DNA of 64,000 bases from Morinoia aosen (taxonomy: Eukaryota > Arthropoda > Malacostraca > Amphipoda > Talitridae). A program made the position numbers and the translations under genes. The notes under the pieces were generated by a model, which saw only the letters and a program-made list of their open reading frames with translations, had not been told where the DNA came from and did not search any database. The DNA is taken from the NCBI GenBank assembly GCA_030386875.1, contig CM059558.1:5589501-5653500 (forward strand). Direction: 5' to 3'. Below are positions 35,337-47,780 of the stretch, piece after piece (position 1 is the first letter of the stretch; each line of letters opens with the position of its first letter).

Positions 35337-35744
35337 TGTTTTGTCAAGTCTGTTGATAATGTTCAGGAGTTTATCCTTGATAGTATCTATTGCTTGATTT
35401 TACTTTAGTCCTTATTTATTACCTTTATCAAAAAAATTACCAAATATTGTTATTTTATGTTATTTGTAGGACAGTATCCTTTTAAATATCAGTGTTATCA
35501 AATTTCCGGCAAAACAAAAATACTAATTTAGGGTTACTGGGGGCCTAAGGCCCCAGTAGAAGTTTACCTAGAAAGAAGGCAAACCAATTTGATTTGAATC
35601 GATTTCCGACTTGTACCCACGTTTTAACTGAAACACTTGCCAATAATAGGTAAATTTTTCAGGAAGTTCCGTTTTATAAGCCACCACGTTCTAACGCCAC
35701 AACATCCGCACTCCAAACAAGAGACGAACTCTTGTCGAATTGTC
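35337..35744. other. Probable 5-prime UTR of LINE C and junction
   Basis: No coding frame. Contains the inverted pair GGGGCCTAAGGCCCC (35529-35543). The LINE C 5-prime end is likely here but not fixed. Confidence 0.4.
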
Positions 35745-36135
35745 AAAACGATACACTGAAGCCGGCCGGCGGCCGCCCGCAGCCGCCCGGCAGCGGCGGC
35801 ATGATCTGCATCTCCCGGTGGCGGAGCGCACACCGTTCAAGCGCCCTCTTGCGGCGGCAAACACCACAACACCACATCTCTCCCAGTTTCTCACGAAACT
35901 CGCATTGTTTAGTGCCTAGCACTCGTACTCATTCAAGTATGTGGGACGCCGTTGCTCACGGAATGACCGCCTCAATGGTTCAGGCTCCCCCGCTGCTCCT
36001 CCGCATCACTGCCAACAGCTTCTCGCTCGTCGTCCTTTTCTTCCGGGGACTCATCAGTCGACTCGCGATCTGCCGCCGGCTCAACGAGCACCTTGTTTAA
36101 GGCGTCAACTACAACTCCCTCTGGCAACGCAAAAG
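35745..36135 (-). repeat. 3-prime Pol end plus LTR fragment, same family as 59.4-63.4 kb
   Basis: Matches 59725-60090 closely. Shared blocks include GCGCCCTCTTGCGGCGGCAAACAC, CACGAAACTCGCA, CCTAGCACTCGTACTCATTCAAG, CTTCCGGGGACTC and GCGATCTGCCGCCGGCTCAAC. Read on the minus strand, it covers the Glu/Asp-rich C-terminus of Pol (EPAADRESTDESPEEK) and the start of the LTR. Confidence 0.8.
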
Positions 36136-37240
36136 GAGCTTGACTGTCATTTTAGTTGTAGCAAGAGCAAGATTGTTTTTTATGTGTATTAGTATTTTTC
36201 TTATTTTCATTTTAAATTTGTATATAAATGAATATGTGTGTGGAAGAGTGTGCATGTATGTGTGCGCACGCATATATATATATATGTCTATGTACTATTG
36301 TACCTGTATGCACATGTACATGTTCGCCATATACTTACTCACACATATATATATGTTTCTATTTCTATTTTTTGCGTAAAAGCAAAACCCAAAGACACAT
36401 TACATTTTACCTAAAGCTCTGCGATCAGGTAACACCGAGCCAAATTCCAGAAATAAATATATTTATTGCGCTTGCTTAATGATTCAAAAATAGATCTATC
36501 ACGACCCCAGAGGGCATTTCTGTGAATAGAAGAAACTAAAAATACAAACAGACAAATGAAATGAAGCGCTCGTGAAAAAATTATCTCCATGTGCATATGA
36601 TGAACAAGTCATGAATTTCATTTTTGCGTGTAAGTTTGTTTACGTATTTCTAGATGTGCGTGCTGCATGTGTTGCGCGATGTTCATTATAAATTACTTTG
36701 TGACTAACCTTTTCTCAATACTTGATTGTCATTTACGATGGTGTTTCAATCTGCTCCGGTATGGCGTTTTTTGTGTTTTTCTTACTTCGATTCAACTAAT
36801 AACTTAGGAGTTTCAAAGAATTCTTTAGTAGTATTTGAATTATTTATAAGTTGTTAGCCATCTCTTGGAGTATAAAATATCCAACAGATGATATTTTTCA
36901 TTTTTATTCAACTATCCCTTGACAGAGTTAAATTATTAGCACGCCACGAATGGTTTGTCTATTAGTACCCCTCGTATAGTTTCTCTATCAGTACGCCTCG
37001 TATGGTCTATCTAATTGTACACCTCTGATAGTTTGTCTATTAGTATACCTCGTATACTTTGTCTATTAGTATGCCTTGGATGGTTTATTTATTTGTACAC
37101 ATCGGATAGTTTGTCTTTTAGTACTCCTCGTGTGGAACGTTTGTCTAAGGACGTCTTATATTAAGAAATTTTTAAAAAGCCAATTTGTTGGCATGTATCT
37201 CAAGTGGCAACGTCGTTGAAAATAAACGGTTTTCTTTTTT
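36136..37240 (+). repeat. Minisatellite-bearing 1.1-kb repeat, copy 2
   Basis: Closely matches 55490-56590: the GTGTGCGCACGCA block, the TATATATGTTTCTATTTCTA block, AAATTACTTxxTGACTxACCTTTTCTCAATACTTG, TTAGCCATCTCTTGGA, then the 26-bp minisatellite (36940-37140) and AAGCCAATxTGTTGGCATGT followed by AAATAAACG plus T-rich sequence. No credible gene. Confidence 0.8.
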
Positions 37241-37244
37241 TAGA

Positions 37245-38360
37245 GATCTTTATCTAACGAAAGAGTCTGTTGAACTGTTGGCTTCAAGACTATGAGAAAA
37301 TCGAATGATGAAAACCAGCACAAGTGTCTCATTTTATCGTAACAGGGAAGCAAAACTACTGAAGTACTTCTGTGCAGATGGCCAGCTTGTCTATTGTATT
37401 GATGTAGCAGGGCTACTTCTCTTTATGGGACTTCCAGCAAATGAGTAAAGGGATTGGAGGCTTTTTATTACCAGTTCTAAATAATTTTGAAGACTGTTCT
37501 GTTACACAATGGAAGTAAGTATGGCTCTATACCAGCAGGTCATTCTGTAAAACCAATAAAATTATAACAACGTCAAGATTGTTCTAGAGAGGTTGCAATA
37601 TCATGTTCATGGGTGGATAATTTATGTTGATTCAAAAATTAGTAACTTTTTTAGATAAGTGAGGAGGGTTCTAAAATACCCCTGTTTTCTGTGTTATTAG
37701 GACAGTAAAGCTACAACAAAGCATTAGGTGAAAAATGAATGGCCTCAGCGTCAGAGTTTGGTATCTGACGATAGGAATGTCATCAACGATCCTCTACATT
37801 GTCTATACTCCCATGCACATAAAACTTGAATTGATGAAGCAGTTCATCAAAGCTCTTGATCACAGTGGAGAATAAATGGAGATATATATGTACAACTCTT
37901 TCTGGTCTTAAGGAATGAGAAGAAAAAGGCTGGAACATTTTATGGACCTCAAACACGAACACTTATGAGCGATCCAAATTTTATCACAACAATGAATGTG
38001 ACAGAAGAAAGAGTTTAGAATGCACTTTGTAACGTGGTGCAAAATTTTCTAGGGAATAAGGAAGCACACAACTATAAAGAAATTGTGGACAAGCTACTTA
38101 TGAGCCGGCGAGATCTTGGATGTAAAATAAGTCTCAAAATCAACTATTTACTCTGCCATTTGGACAATTTTCAGGAGAACCTTAGGAATGTGGGTGAGGA
38201 ACTAGGGACGCGTTTTCATAAGGACATTAAAACGATTGAATAACGATACCAAGGCTGGTGGGACTCACAAATGGTGGCAGATCATTGCTGGAGCGTGGTG
38301 ACAGACAACCCAGAAGCTGTACATCAGAAGCCAGCCAGGAATAGAAAGTTTGGATAACTG
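37245..38360 (+). pseudogene. Decayed copy of a repetitive arthropod protein family of unknown function
   Basis: Translating across frames gives ordered blocks of one protein. These are FLTKESVELLASRL, TSVSFYRNREAKLLKYF, LVYCIDVAGLLLFMGLP, KYPCFLCYWDSKAT, FYGPQTRTLMSDPNF, NFLGNKEAHNYKEIVDKLL, GTRFHKDIKTIE and RYQGWWDSQMVADHCW. I recognise this order from uncharacterised proteins repeated in arthropod genomes. Many stops and frameshifts separate the blocks; the longest clean piece is 38034-38243. It abuts the minisatellite repeat at its left. No catalytic function is assigned; its repetitiveness suggests it is transposon-encoded. Confidence 0.6.
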
Positions 38361-40430
38361 GTATTTGCAATTAATCTCTGCACCATATTTGTATTTTCAA
38401 TTTTCTTTTTGAATTTTGTCGCTGTATTTGATATGCTGTACATGGACTGTGTAATCTTATTTCTTGATTAAGAATATAGAAAATGAATTATTAAAAATTA
38501 CGTGTTTTTATCATTGAACTTTCGATACATAGGCTCATGCGTAATTTTCATCATGTATTGAAAAATGTTATATCTCGAAAACCTGATGTGATAGACAAAA
38601 ACTGGGTTCATATTTGTAATTAGCAGCCCAAAATTACTTGGAATTTGATAGAAACCCATTACCAGAAATATAATGTTGACTCGCGATACTTTCAAAATTA
38701 TTTCCAAATATCCCAAAGCCAGAGCCCAAATTTCAAGGTAGCGGAGCCTTAGTTTAATGTTTTACATCGATGAGTCAATGTTTATGAATTTTTTTTGTAA
38801 TTGAACGTATTTACATACGACCATTATCTGCTATATTTAACTTTTTGAATGATATTGTGAAATGTACAATACAAAATATTTTATTCCAATGAAGAAGGAT
38901 ACGTTTCATAATAAATATTAGTTTCTCACGTAACATATAAGTAACACTGGGTACGATTGGGGTATAGTTCTGTTTTTCTTTGTCTCTTGTGGAAATGTTA
39001 TCTCATCGTTGCAGCATCATTCGTTTATATTCCAAGGGCAGACGAAAGTTTCATTTTCAGTTTTCGTCATCAGATTACTCAGGATTTTTTTCATAGATCA
39101 AAAGTTTATTTTCTCAGTCTAATATTTTAATTATGGCAATCATCAGATCAATCAGAAAATTACCTATCAAATACATATACGTACATGTGAGTTGTTTTTA
39201 TGATTGTATTATTCTTTGGCAATGAAGTAATTTGATAAATTCAGGAAAGCAACGTATTCTTATGAGTAAAAATCATCTCTCTTTTCAAAACGAACAGGAA
39301 TTGATGCATTTGGGAATATTTACTGGAGATTTTACTTCTAGTAAGTTGTTAAATCATGCATAACATTTCAGTGAATGCTTCGCGATTGTCCTAAAACCGC
39401 TCTACGACCTAAGAGAAATACATTTGAGTTCATGCAAATGAAACTAAATGAAATGAGACCTCTCAACTTTGATTCGAAGAGCAGCAACAGACGAGTCTGG
39501 CGGAAGTGGATGAATGAGCTTATGGTAAATTCTGGTTGGCCGTCTCGCAGCCATGTGTATTATTTCTGCGATGTCAAGCAGTTATTACTGACTCGATAAT
39601 AATAACTATAAACATCTTTACACATCCCTTTGGAGTCTAGAAAGTTCTCATTCCAGTTGTATAAAATTCGTGGCTCCTATTTTATAAACGAAGAAAATTA
39701 TAAAGGGATTTTTTGTAAGGCAGCCCAGATCCCAACGGTGGTTCGTTTGGAATTATTTTCTAAATGACCAGCTTTGACAACTCGCTGGCGTACAGTTTGA
39801 GCTGAACCACACGATGAGGGGACTTGTATTTTAACCACAAGGAGCTAAACAAACTCGTCTGATCGAGGTATGAGATAATTTATAAATATTCCCAACGTGT
39901 ATGAAAATATGTTTTCAGTAAATGAATCCAGTTACCTTCAATCTAAAATCCTGTAATAAATGCTAGTTTTTGCGATCAATAAAGGAAAGTGACGCTTGAC
40001 AATGTTTTGAAGAGCAGTTGCTGGAGCCCTACTTAGTAAAGCGTGGTTACAGCGAACACGTATTCAAACGCACATGCTACGCCTTTGGACCCCGTTCCTG
40101 AGCTAATGGTATAATTAGATATAACTTTGTTGTGAGGGAAGAACATCTAGGACACTCGAACTATGAGCGTAGACAGGATCGTAATAAACTAGTAATGAAT
40201 GCATTATCAAGTACAATCGATGGAGATATTCTTGATTCATGAAGTTATTACGCAGGCTTGAATCACCACTTTTTCTGTAGAGCAAAATATTCATGACTAG
40301 ACGCGGATGTGATGATACCTGTTGTATTGTTTCTTTTTAACACGACATGAGGTTTATTTAGCTGTAGCTGCAAACTAAAGTTTCAGTAGCTTTAGACTAC
40401 AAAGGCAGGAGTAAGGAAAAACTGGAAAGC
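38361..40430. other. No gene recognised
   Basis: A 2-kb AT-rich stretch. Short frames such as 39375-39599 show no domain. The 3-prime part may hold the 5-prime UTR of LINE A. Confidence 0.45.
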
Positions 40431-41541
40431 ACGTATCAGTGTATTGGGCGGCTGTCGGTTACAGACTTCCTCTCAAAACCAGCCGTGCCTGGATGTTAGG
40501 CAAGAAGCGCGTAACAATACCTTCCGGAACTTGCAAGAGGAGAGTAACAACAGCTTCCGGAGCCCTTCAGGAGATACATCCAGTGGATCAGGTCTACTCA
40601 TATTGTAATGGAAGGTGGAACAGGATGAATGGAAAGTTGTCAGAGAAAAAATGAAGAATGTCGTGAATTGTCCAATAGTGTTGAGAGGTTTAGATGTGTA
40701 AATGTGCGTGGATGGAATGCTGGAAAGTTGGATCACCTTGTAGCAAAATTTGAGAATAGAAAGTTGGATTGTGTTGGTGTAGTAGAGACCCAAATGCATG
40801 ATAGAGTCAGTTTAACATGTAAGGTGAGTCAGTACCATATAATAGGAAAAGGGCGTGTGTGTTGGCAAAAAAGAGGTGGGGGAGTTGGTCTCTTTATAAA
40901 AAAATGCTCTAAATTGGAAGTTAGAAGAAATTCCTGTTGGAAATGAACCTGAGAGTGAAGATTTGTTAGTAATGAAATGTGAAGGAATGCATGACAGAGA
41001 ATGTGTTATTGTGATTGTATGCTATATGACAACTGATGGGATTTTAGCTCATCAAGAGAATGTAAAAAAGTATGAAATATTAACAAAAATTGTGCGAGAA
41101 CATTGCAGATGCCCTCGGATTGTGATGGGGGACATGAATGGTCATGTTGGTATACTTGGTGAGCCTGTGAATGCAAATGGACAAAAATTTAATGATTTCT
41201 GTGATGAAAATGAACTTGAGAAGCTGAATGTCACATTAGGAAATGGCTTGCATGTATGGCAAAGCAGGGAATATAAAACTGCAATTGACTATATGATAGT
41301 GAATAGTAGAGCAAGAGTATGTGACAAAGAAATGTTTGTAGATTAAGATGATTTTGATATTGACAGTGACCATAAAATGCCTGTGCTTGAATTTAACTGG
41401 GGTGGAAAGGAGTCATTGCTAAAGGTCAGCAGTGTAAAAGAAAATTGCTGTATAAAAATGGCAAGCTGGGAAAAATTTAGGAATGAATTGAGTAGACGTA
41501 ACTGTAACAGATGTGGAAATGTAAATGACTTAAATGGTGAG
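40431..41541 (+). pseudogene. LINE A part 1: 5-prime end and APE endonuclease
   Basis: A non-LTR retrotransposon ORF2 begins near 40620. It shows the APE endonuclease blocks FRCVNVRGWNAGKLD, VGVVETQMHD, RGGGVGLFI, IVMGDMNGHVG, TAIDYMIVN and SDHKMPVLEF in order. These provide the nicking activity for target-primed reverse transcription. Breaks include a frameshift near 40945 and TAA at 41344-41346. The part ends exactly at 41541, where a gypsy element inserted, and resumes at 46678. The clade is unassigned. Confidence 0.8.
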
Positions 41542-41945
41542 TGTAATATAGCGAGTAGTGTAAGTTCTAGTTAGACAGACCTTAAGTTGGCCACGCTCGT
41601 GAGAGCAACACTCACAGCCAGTTTCCGATTGGTCGTAGCCAGCTAAACAGTTCATTCTGACTGCAAGTGTATATATAGATTACCTCAGACGGCTAAGTAC
41701 TACTTCTAAGTACTTCTCTAACTACCTACTACTAACTCTATTCTAATCTATCCTGCTATTTCAATCTATCTCCGCTCTACTCTCACTAGCCACATGTCTG
41801 GTAATTGAGTATTTGAATTGTAAGGTATCTAAGAGGTGAGTGACTTATTTACCTCATGTGATGTGTCATTGCATTTGTCTATTGATATGTTATTTGTGTC
41901 TTGATGGGGTGTACTAATATTATATCTCCGTATAGGTATATAACA
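41542..41945 (+). repeat. 5-prime LTR of the gypsy element
   Basis: 404 bp, TG...CA. It contains a TATATATAG promoter-like motif near 41671, and is matched base for base in length by 46269-46672. Confidence 0.95.
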
Positions 41946-42179
41946 CAAATTGGCCACGAGGATTTGGTAGAACTGCTGGGAGTGGCTCAGTAGTAGTGAC
42001 TAGTGAGGGAACATAGAATTTGCCTAGTGAATTTTTTTTGTTGTTGTTCTGCTCACTGGTGTTGCTAGACTGGCTAGACTAGTGAAGAAACTCAGAATTG
42101 ATCAAGTGATTGTACTATTTGTGCTGTGAAATTTTTTTCTTTACTTTTCACAGTGTGTTTGACTTACTAAAAATTCAAT

Positions 42180-42854
42180 ATGCCATTGATAGGTTCAGTG
42201 GGAGAATTTAATCCTTTGGAGGAAGAATTTGGAGACTATGAAACTAGATTACACTGATATTTTTTAATAAACAAAATAGGGGAAAAAGAAAAAGCCCCCA
42301 CACTAATTTCACTAGTGGGTCCAAAAATTGCTAGGCTTATAAAAGACCTAGTGTCTCCTAAAAGAACCATTGATGCTACTTATGACGAGATTGTGGAAGC
42401 GTTGAGACGGCATTTTAAGCCAACAAGAAATCAGATCTTTGAGAGGTTTAGGTTCCATAAGCGGAACCAGAGACAAGGAGAAAGCATTGCTGATTTTGTG
42501 GCTAGCTTGAAAGCCCTTTCTCATACCTGTAATTTCAAACAGGAAGTGCTAGAAGAAACCATACTGGACAGATTCATTTTGGGTGTGTCCAGTAATGAAA
42601 TTCAAAATTGCTTGCTGAATGAAGCTGGCCTGACATGGCAAAAGGCCATGGATCTAGCTACTGCTAATGAAACCACACTGAGAGAAACAGTGGGGTTTAG
42701 GCAATCAAATTCAATTTTAAACGTAGGTCAGAGCAGAGTTAAGCAAACTGCGTACAAGCCTCAGGGCAAGACTCAGGTACAAGCTAGCCCTAAATCAGCA
42801 TGCAGCGGCTGTGGTGGTTTGCACTGGCGTAGAGATTGCCCCTTTAAAGACTAA
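42180..42854 (+). pseudogene. Gypsy Gag, one internal TGA
   Basis: The ATG at 42180 opens MPLIGSVGEFNPLEEEFG. A TGA at about 42255 replaces a codon expected to be Trp (RLH-stop-YFLINKIG), after which the same frame continues to 42854. The C-terminal half has the retrotransposon Gag signature (RRHFKPTRNQIFERFRFH, GESIADFVASLKAL, LDRFILGV) and ends with one zinc knuckle CSGCGGLHWRRDC. The Pol frame overlaps the end by 44 bases in +1 phase and contains a second knuckle, CHGCGQKGHLKKC. Either a natural frameshift or a one-base indel joins them. Confidence 0.9.
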
Positions 42855-45810
42855 TTGTCATGGTTGTGGCCAAAAAGGTCATCTAAAAAAATGCTGTTTC
42901 AAACTAACACAAGGGCAGAAATCTGCTAAAGGCAACAAAAATAATTTTGTGCATGCTATGCATGAAAAAAGGGGGAGGGAACACCACCCTAACCCTAATG
43001 GAACTAGCAATGGAACCAGTGCAGACTACCCAGCCCCCAATCATGGGTGTTATGGGGAAATATTTTCTTTAGCCGAGGAAATGAAACCCCCATTCAAAAT
43101 AAAATTGTTACTAAATGGTGTGCCATTAGAGATGGAGGTAGATACAAGTGCTGCCAGGTCTATCCTTTCAATGGCCACCTACTCTAAAATACCAGCTAAG
43201 TCAAGACCCGAGCTGAGACCTTCTGATGTTAAGCTTAGGACTTATGGGGGAGCCACACTAGTGGTTTGTGGGGATATTAGGGCTAACTTCCAGCGTGAAT
43301 CTAGTGGTATGGTTCCTCAGCTAGCAACTATTGTGGTTGTAGACAGGGAGGGGCCAGCCTTGCTGGGTACTGACCTGATTGATTTCCTTGGGCTAACTAT
43401 AGTAGCAAATAATGTCAACAAATTGACTACTTGCCCTGAAGAGTTAGCAAATAAATGCCCCGACCTTTTTCAACCAGGTCTAGGTTGCTTTAAGGGCGGG
43501 AAGTTTAGAATCGAGATTGATCCCACCATAGTACCTAAGTTTTGCAAAGCCAGGAATGTGCCTTACTCACTCAGACCTAAGGTGGAGGCAGAACTAGATA
43601 GACTTGTGCAGGAAGGTATCCTCACTCCTGTACAATACTCTAGGTGGGCAGCGGCTATTGTTCCTGTGCTCAAGGCTGATCAAAGCATCCGCATCTGTGG
43701 GGACTAAAAACTAACCGTCAACAGAGCCACTAGGCTTGATACATTCCCCATACCCAGAGTGGAAGATTTATTTAGCGGGTTAGCCGGAGGAGTTATATAC
43801 TCCAAGCTAGACATGTCTCAAGCGTACGCCCAACTTCCGTTGGATGATGAATCCAAGGAGCTCACCGTGATCAACACCCATAGAGGTCTGTTTGCTTATA
43901 ATAGGCTAAGCTTTGGCATAGCCTCGGCACCTGGAATATTTCAGCGTGCCATGGAAGGACTATTGCAGGGCCTCCCAGGAGTGTTCTGCTACCTGGATGA
44001 CGTCCTGGTGAGTGCCACTAATGAGAAAGAGCACAACAAGCGTCTCCATCAAGTCTTATCTAAACTACAGGAGGCAGGGCTAAAACTGAAAATGGATAAA
44101 TGCCAAATTGGAGTGCCACGGGTATCCTACCTTGGATACCAAATCGACAAGGATGGATTGTACCCCACGGCCGAGAAGGTAGCTGCTATTCGGAATGCCC
44201 CAGCTCCTACTAATGTGACTCAGCTGAGGGCGTACCTGGGGCTATTGAACTTCTACAGGAAATTTCTAAGATCTTCCGCAACTATGCTGGAGCCCCTAAA
44301 TGCCTTACTGCGGGATAAAACTCCTTGGAAGTGAGATGCAAGTCAGGAGAGAGCATTTCAGAAATCTAAACAAGCACTCCTGGACTCCCAGACCCTGGTC
44401 CATTTCGACCCTCAGAAACCCATAGTGGTAGTGGCTGACAGTAGTGCGTATGGTGTGGGAGCGGTGCTGTGTCACCTTATTGATGGAATTGAACGCCCCG
44501 CCTATTTTGCCTCCCGAACTCTGACAGCAGCAGAACGCAACTACTCCCAAACTGAGAAAGAAGCCCTAGCTATGGTGTTCGCACTTCGAAAATTTCATTG
44601 CTACCTGTGGGGACAGGACTTCACTGTGGTTACGGACCACAAACCTTTGTTAGGACTATTTGATCCGGGTATAAGCATTCCTCCGATGGCATCCGGGCGC
44701 ATTCAAAGGTGGGCTCTTCTACTGCAATCCTACAAGTTCACCTTGCGTCACCGGTCTGGCGTGCTGTTGGGCACGGCTGATGCTCTCAGTCGTCTACCCT
44801 TGACAACTCCCGAGGAAGCCACACCCATTCCTGCGGAATGGACGTCCTTAGTAAACTTCCTTCAGTCAGCTCCAGTCACCAGCACCCACATTCGCGACGG
44901 CACCCTAAGGGACCCAGTACTTTCAAAGGTATACAAATACTGCCAAGTAGGCTGGCCTTCGACGGTAATTGGTGACCCTGATCTCGCTCCGTATACTAGG
45001 AGGCGAGACGAATTGTCCACACAAAATGGCTGTGTGCTCTGGGGAGCAAGAATTATTGTACCCCAAGCTCTCAGACAAGCCATTGTGGATGAACTTCACT
45101 CTGGACATGCAGGATCATCCAGGATGAAGGAATTAGCCCGCAGCTACGTGTGATGGCCCCTTCTGGATAAAGATCTAGAAGAAACAACTAAGTCATGCAG
45201 CGAGTGCCTGAGCACTCGAACCGCACCGACGAAAGCTGAACTCCATCCGTGGGAATGGCTGGCGAAGCCTTGGCATCGCATACACATCGACTACGCGGGC
45301 CCAATGGATGGAAAACACTATCTAGTGATCGTGGACGCACACTCTAAGTGGGTTGAAATTTTTCTCACAACTACTAAAACCTCTAGCGAAACGATCTCAT
45401 GCCTGAAACACACTTTTGCAACATTTGGATTTCCGGTAACAATTGTTTCTGACAATGCAACGTGTTTCACATCGGCGGAATTCCAAGAATTCATAAAGGC
45501 ATGTGGTATGCGGCATATTACAAGTGCACCATATCATCCTTCAACAAATGGACAAGCAGAGCGTATGGTACAAACGTTCAAGAAGAATATACGGAAGTCA
45601 ACGGAACCCCTACGCCTAGCACTAGACAGGTTTCTGTTCAACTATCGGCTGACACCCCACTCGACAACAGGTGTTACGCCGGCCGAGCTGATGCTAGGCA
45701 GGAAAGTTCGCTCCCGTCTTGATCTACTTTGGCCATCAGAAGCAATCGCAGAAGGTCGCTCAACGCCAGGACGCTCAGAAAAGATACCACCCTGGGTCTC
45801 GCGCGGTTGA
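42811..45810 (+). pseudogene. Gypsy Pol (PR-RT-RNase H-IN), three in-frame stops
   Basis: One continuous frame carries the whole enzyme set. After a zinc knuckle comes a protease with VDTSAARS (expected DTG/DSG; here DTS), then RT with VYSKLDMSQAY-type and YLDDVLV motifs. RNase H shows VVVADSSAYGVGAVL. Integrase has HSGH...CSECL zinc ligands and the DDE set (HIDYAGP, VSDNATCF, GQAERMVQT). Stops lie at 43705-43707 (TAA after ICGD, where Tyr is expected), 44332-44334 (TGA after TPWK) and 45151-45153 (TGA after SYV, where Trp is expected). Apart from these the frame is unbroken for 3 kb. The domain content and wording resemble K02A2.6-type/Mag-like gypsy elements. Confidence 0.92.
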
Positions 45811-46268
45811 CATTCCACCTGAGGCACCTGTGATGGTCCGTCAATACACACCGGGTTCCCCAAAATGAACCCCTGCTACCACCATTGAGAAAACGGGCCC
45901 GGTATCCTACAAGTGCCAACTGAAGGGATTCGACACCAGGACCAAGTTCGTCGACACCAGGACCAAGTCATTACCTGCTCGAACACCATCCCTGAACCCT
46001 TGTAACAACCTACGGAGGAAACCGTTGTGTTTCCACAACCTGCTCAAAATCCATACCCACCACCTTCGACTAGTGAACCTGACCCAGAATTACCTGGCTA
46101 CTCGATTCCCACCCAGGAGGCCATGTTGCACGAGCCTCCAAGTGCTAGCATCTCACGCAGGTCTAGCCGGGCTCGGAAACCTGTGGTGAGATTAGACCTT
46201 TAGGATTGACTAGGTACAATAAGGGGGTAGGGTTTACAAAGGGGGGTTTCTAATTAAGGAGGGAGGGG
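45811..46268 (+). other. Gypsy Pol C-terminal tail and polypurine tract
   Basis: Frame-shifted remnant of the Pol tail (GPVSYKCQL, then a C-terminal SRRSSRARKPVVRL-like end near 46150-46205). A non-coding stretch follows, then AAGGAGGGAGGGG directly before the 3-prime LTR. The tail contains a short tandem duplication (GACACCAGGACCAAGT twice near 45930-45970). Confidence 0.7.
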
Positions 46269-46672
46269 TGTAATATAGCGAATAGTGTAAGTTCTAGTTA
46301 GACAGACCCTAAGTTGGCAACGCTCGTGAGAGCAACACTCACAGCCAGTTTCCGATTGGCCGTAGCCAGCTAAACAGTTCATGCTGACTGCAAGTGTATA
46401 TATAGATTACCTCAGACGGCTAAGTACTACTTCTAAGTACTTCTCTAACTACCTGCTACTAACTCTATTCTAATCTATCCTGTTATTTCAATCTATCTCC
46501 GCTCTACTCTTACTAGCCACATGTCTGGTAATTGAGTATTTGAATTGTAAGGTACCTAAGAGGTGAGTGACTTATTTACCTCATGTGATGTGTCATTGCA
46601 TTTGTCTATTGATATGTTATTTGTGTCTTGATGGGGTGTACTAATATTATACCTCCGTCTAGGTATATAACA
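46269..46672 (+). repeat. 3-prime LTR of the gypsy element
   Basis: 404 bp, same ends as the 5-prime LTR, followed by the target duplication GTGAG. Confidence 0.95.
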
Positions 46673-47065
46673 GTGAGATTGCAAGAACTTTGTATGATGT
46701 GGCAGTGCAAAAGTTTGGTAGAATAAAATGCAGGAAAAGTACAGGGAATGCTAGGTGGTTTACAAGTGAAATAAAGGAAGAACGAATGAGAAGAAAGACT
46801 TTAAATAAGAAACAAAGAAATATGAGTAAAATGTATGAAAGACGCAGAATTACTGAGGATGAATGGGAGAGTGCATGGATTGAGTACAAGGACCAGCAGA
46901 ATAAAGTAAAGAGAATGATTAATGAGGCTAGAGTTAAAGAGGAGAGGCATCAAGTTGAAAATCTAAGAAAGAAATGTCCGGACGGAATAAAAGATTGCTA
47001 TAAGTTTATACAAGGTAATGATAGAGGTAGTGAAGTTCAAGTCGATGAATTAGTAGTCAATGGTT
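46673..47065 (+). pseudogene. LINE A part 2: ORF2 linker between EN and RT
   Basis: Directly after the gypsy target duplication the LINE A frame resumes with EIARTLYDVAVQKFGRIK and continues to DELVVNG, a Lys/Arg-rich linker typical between endonuclease and RT. It is cut at 47059-47065 (AATGGTT) by LINE B and resumes at 53277. Confidence 0.75.
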
Positions 47066-47780
47066 ATTAACCAGTCTCTCTTGCTAGGCCCTTTCCCGAA
47101 CTCCCTAAAATTTGCTAGAGTAACCCCTATCTTTAAGAGTGGTGAAAAAAACTGTGTAAACAATTATCGACCTATCTCCGTACTACCAATTATTAGCAAA
47201 GTATTCGAAAAGATTGTGTATAAAAAAGTGTACTCTTATCTTGAACAGAAATCATTTCTTTACGATAAACAATACGGCTTTCGCTCTAAAAAATCAACAA
47301 CACAGGCTATATTAAATCATTTACAATTCCTCTATTCTAATAAAGATGAAGGAAAGCCTGTCTCCTCTGTATTTCTTGACTTTCGAAAAGCATTTGATTG
47401 TGCGGACCATAAAATACTACTCTCGAAACTACACTGTTATGACATTCGAGGGATCGCCCATGATTGGTTCAGGTCATACCTAACAAATCGCAAGCAATAC
47501 GTTGTCATTGACGACGCAAAATCAGACCCACAGACAATTAGCCATGGAGTTCCACAAGGATCTGTTCTTGGGCCTCTCATGTTTCTGAATTTTATCAATG
47601 GTATTGTAAAATCTACATCATTCTTCAAATTCATACTTTTTGCCGATGACATTACATTCTCATACAAGAAAAAAAAAGATGTATCTCTCCCATACAATAA
47701 AATTGGCGAAGGTGAAATCGAAGAAACCAACTCATGTAAGTTTCTGGGCATCATAATAGATAAACATCTGACCTTCAAAG

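Larger units (their letters stand above)
41542..46672 (+). mobile_element. Full-length Ty3/gypsy element in LINE A, TSD GTGAG
   Basis: Two 404-bp LTRs of equal length (TGTAATATAG...TATATAACA) bound the element. GTGAG is present at 41537-41541 and 46673-46677. By eye about 11 of 404 LTR positions differ (near 2.7%), so it is fairly young. A TTGGCCACGAGG primer-site candidate follows the 5-prime LTR, and the purine tract AAGGAGGGAGGGG precedes the 3-prime LTR. Gag and Pol are near complete but carry stops. Confidence 0.95.

Noticed and set aside
36140-36380. Frames rich in Tyr/Ile/Met/Cys
   Set aside because: They arise from TATATG/GTGTGC microsatellite in the 1.1-kb repeat.
39375-39599. 74-codon plus frame
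   Set aside because: Short, no domain, surrounded by non-coding sequence.
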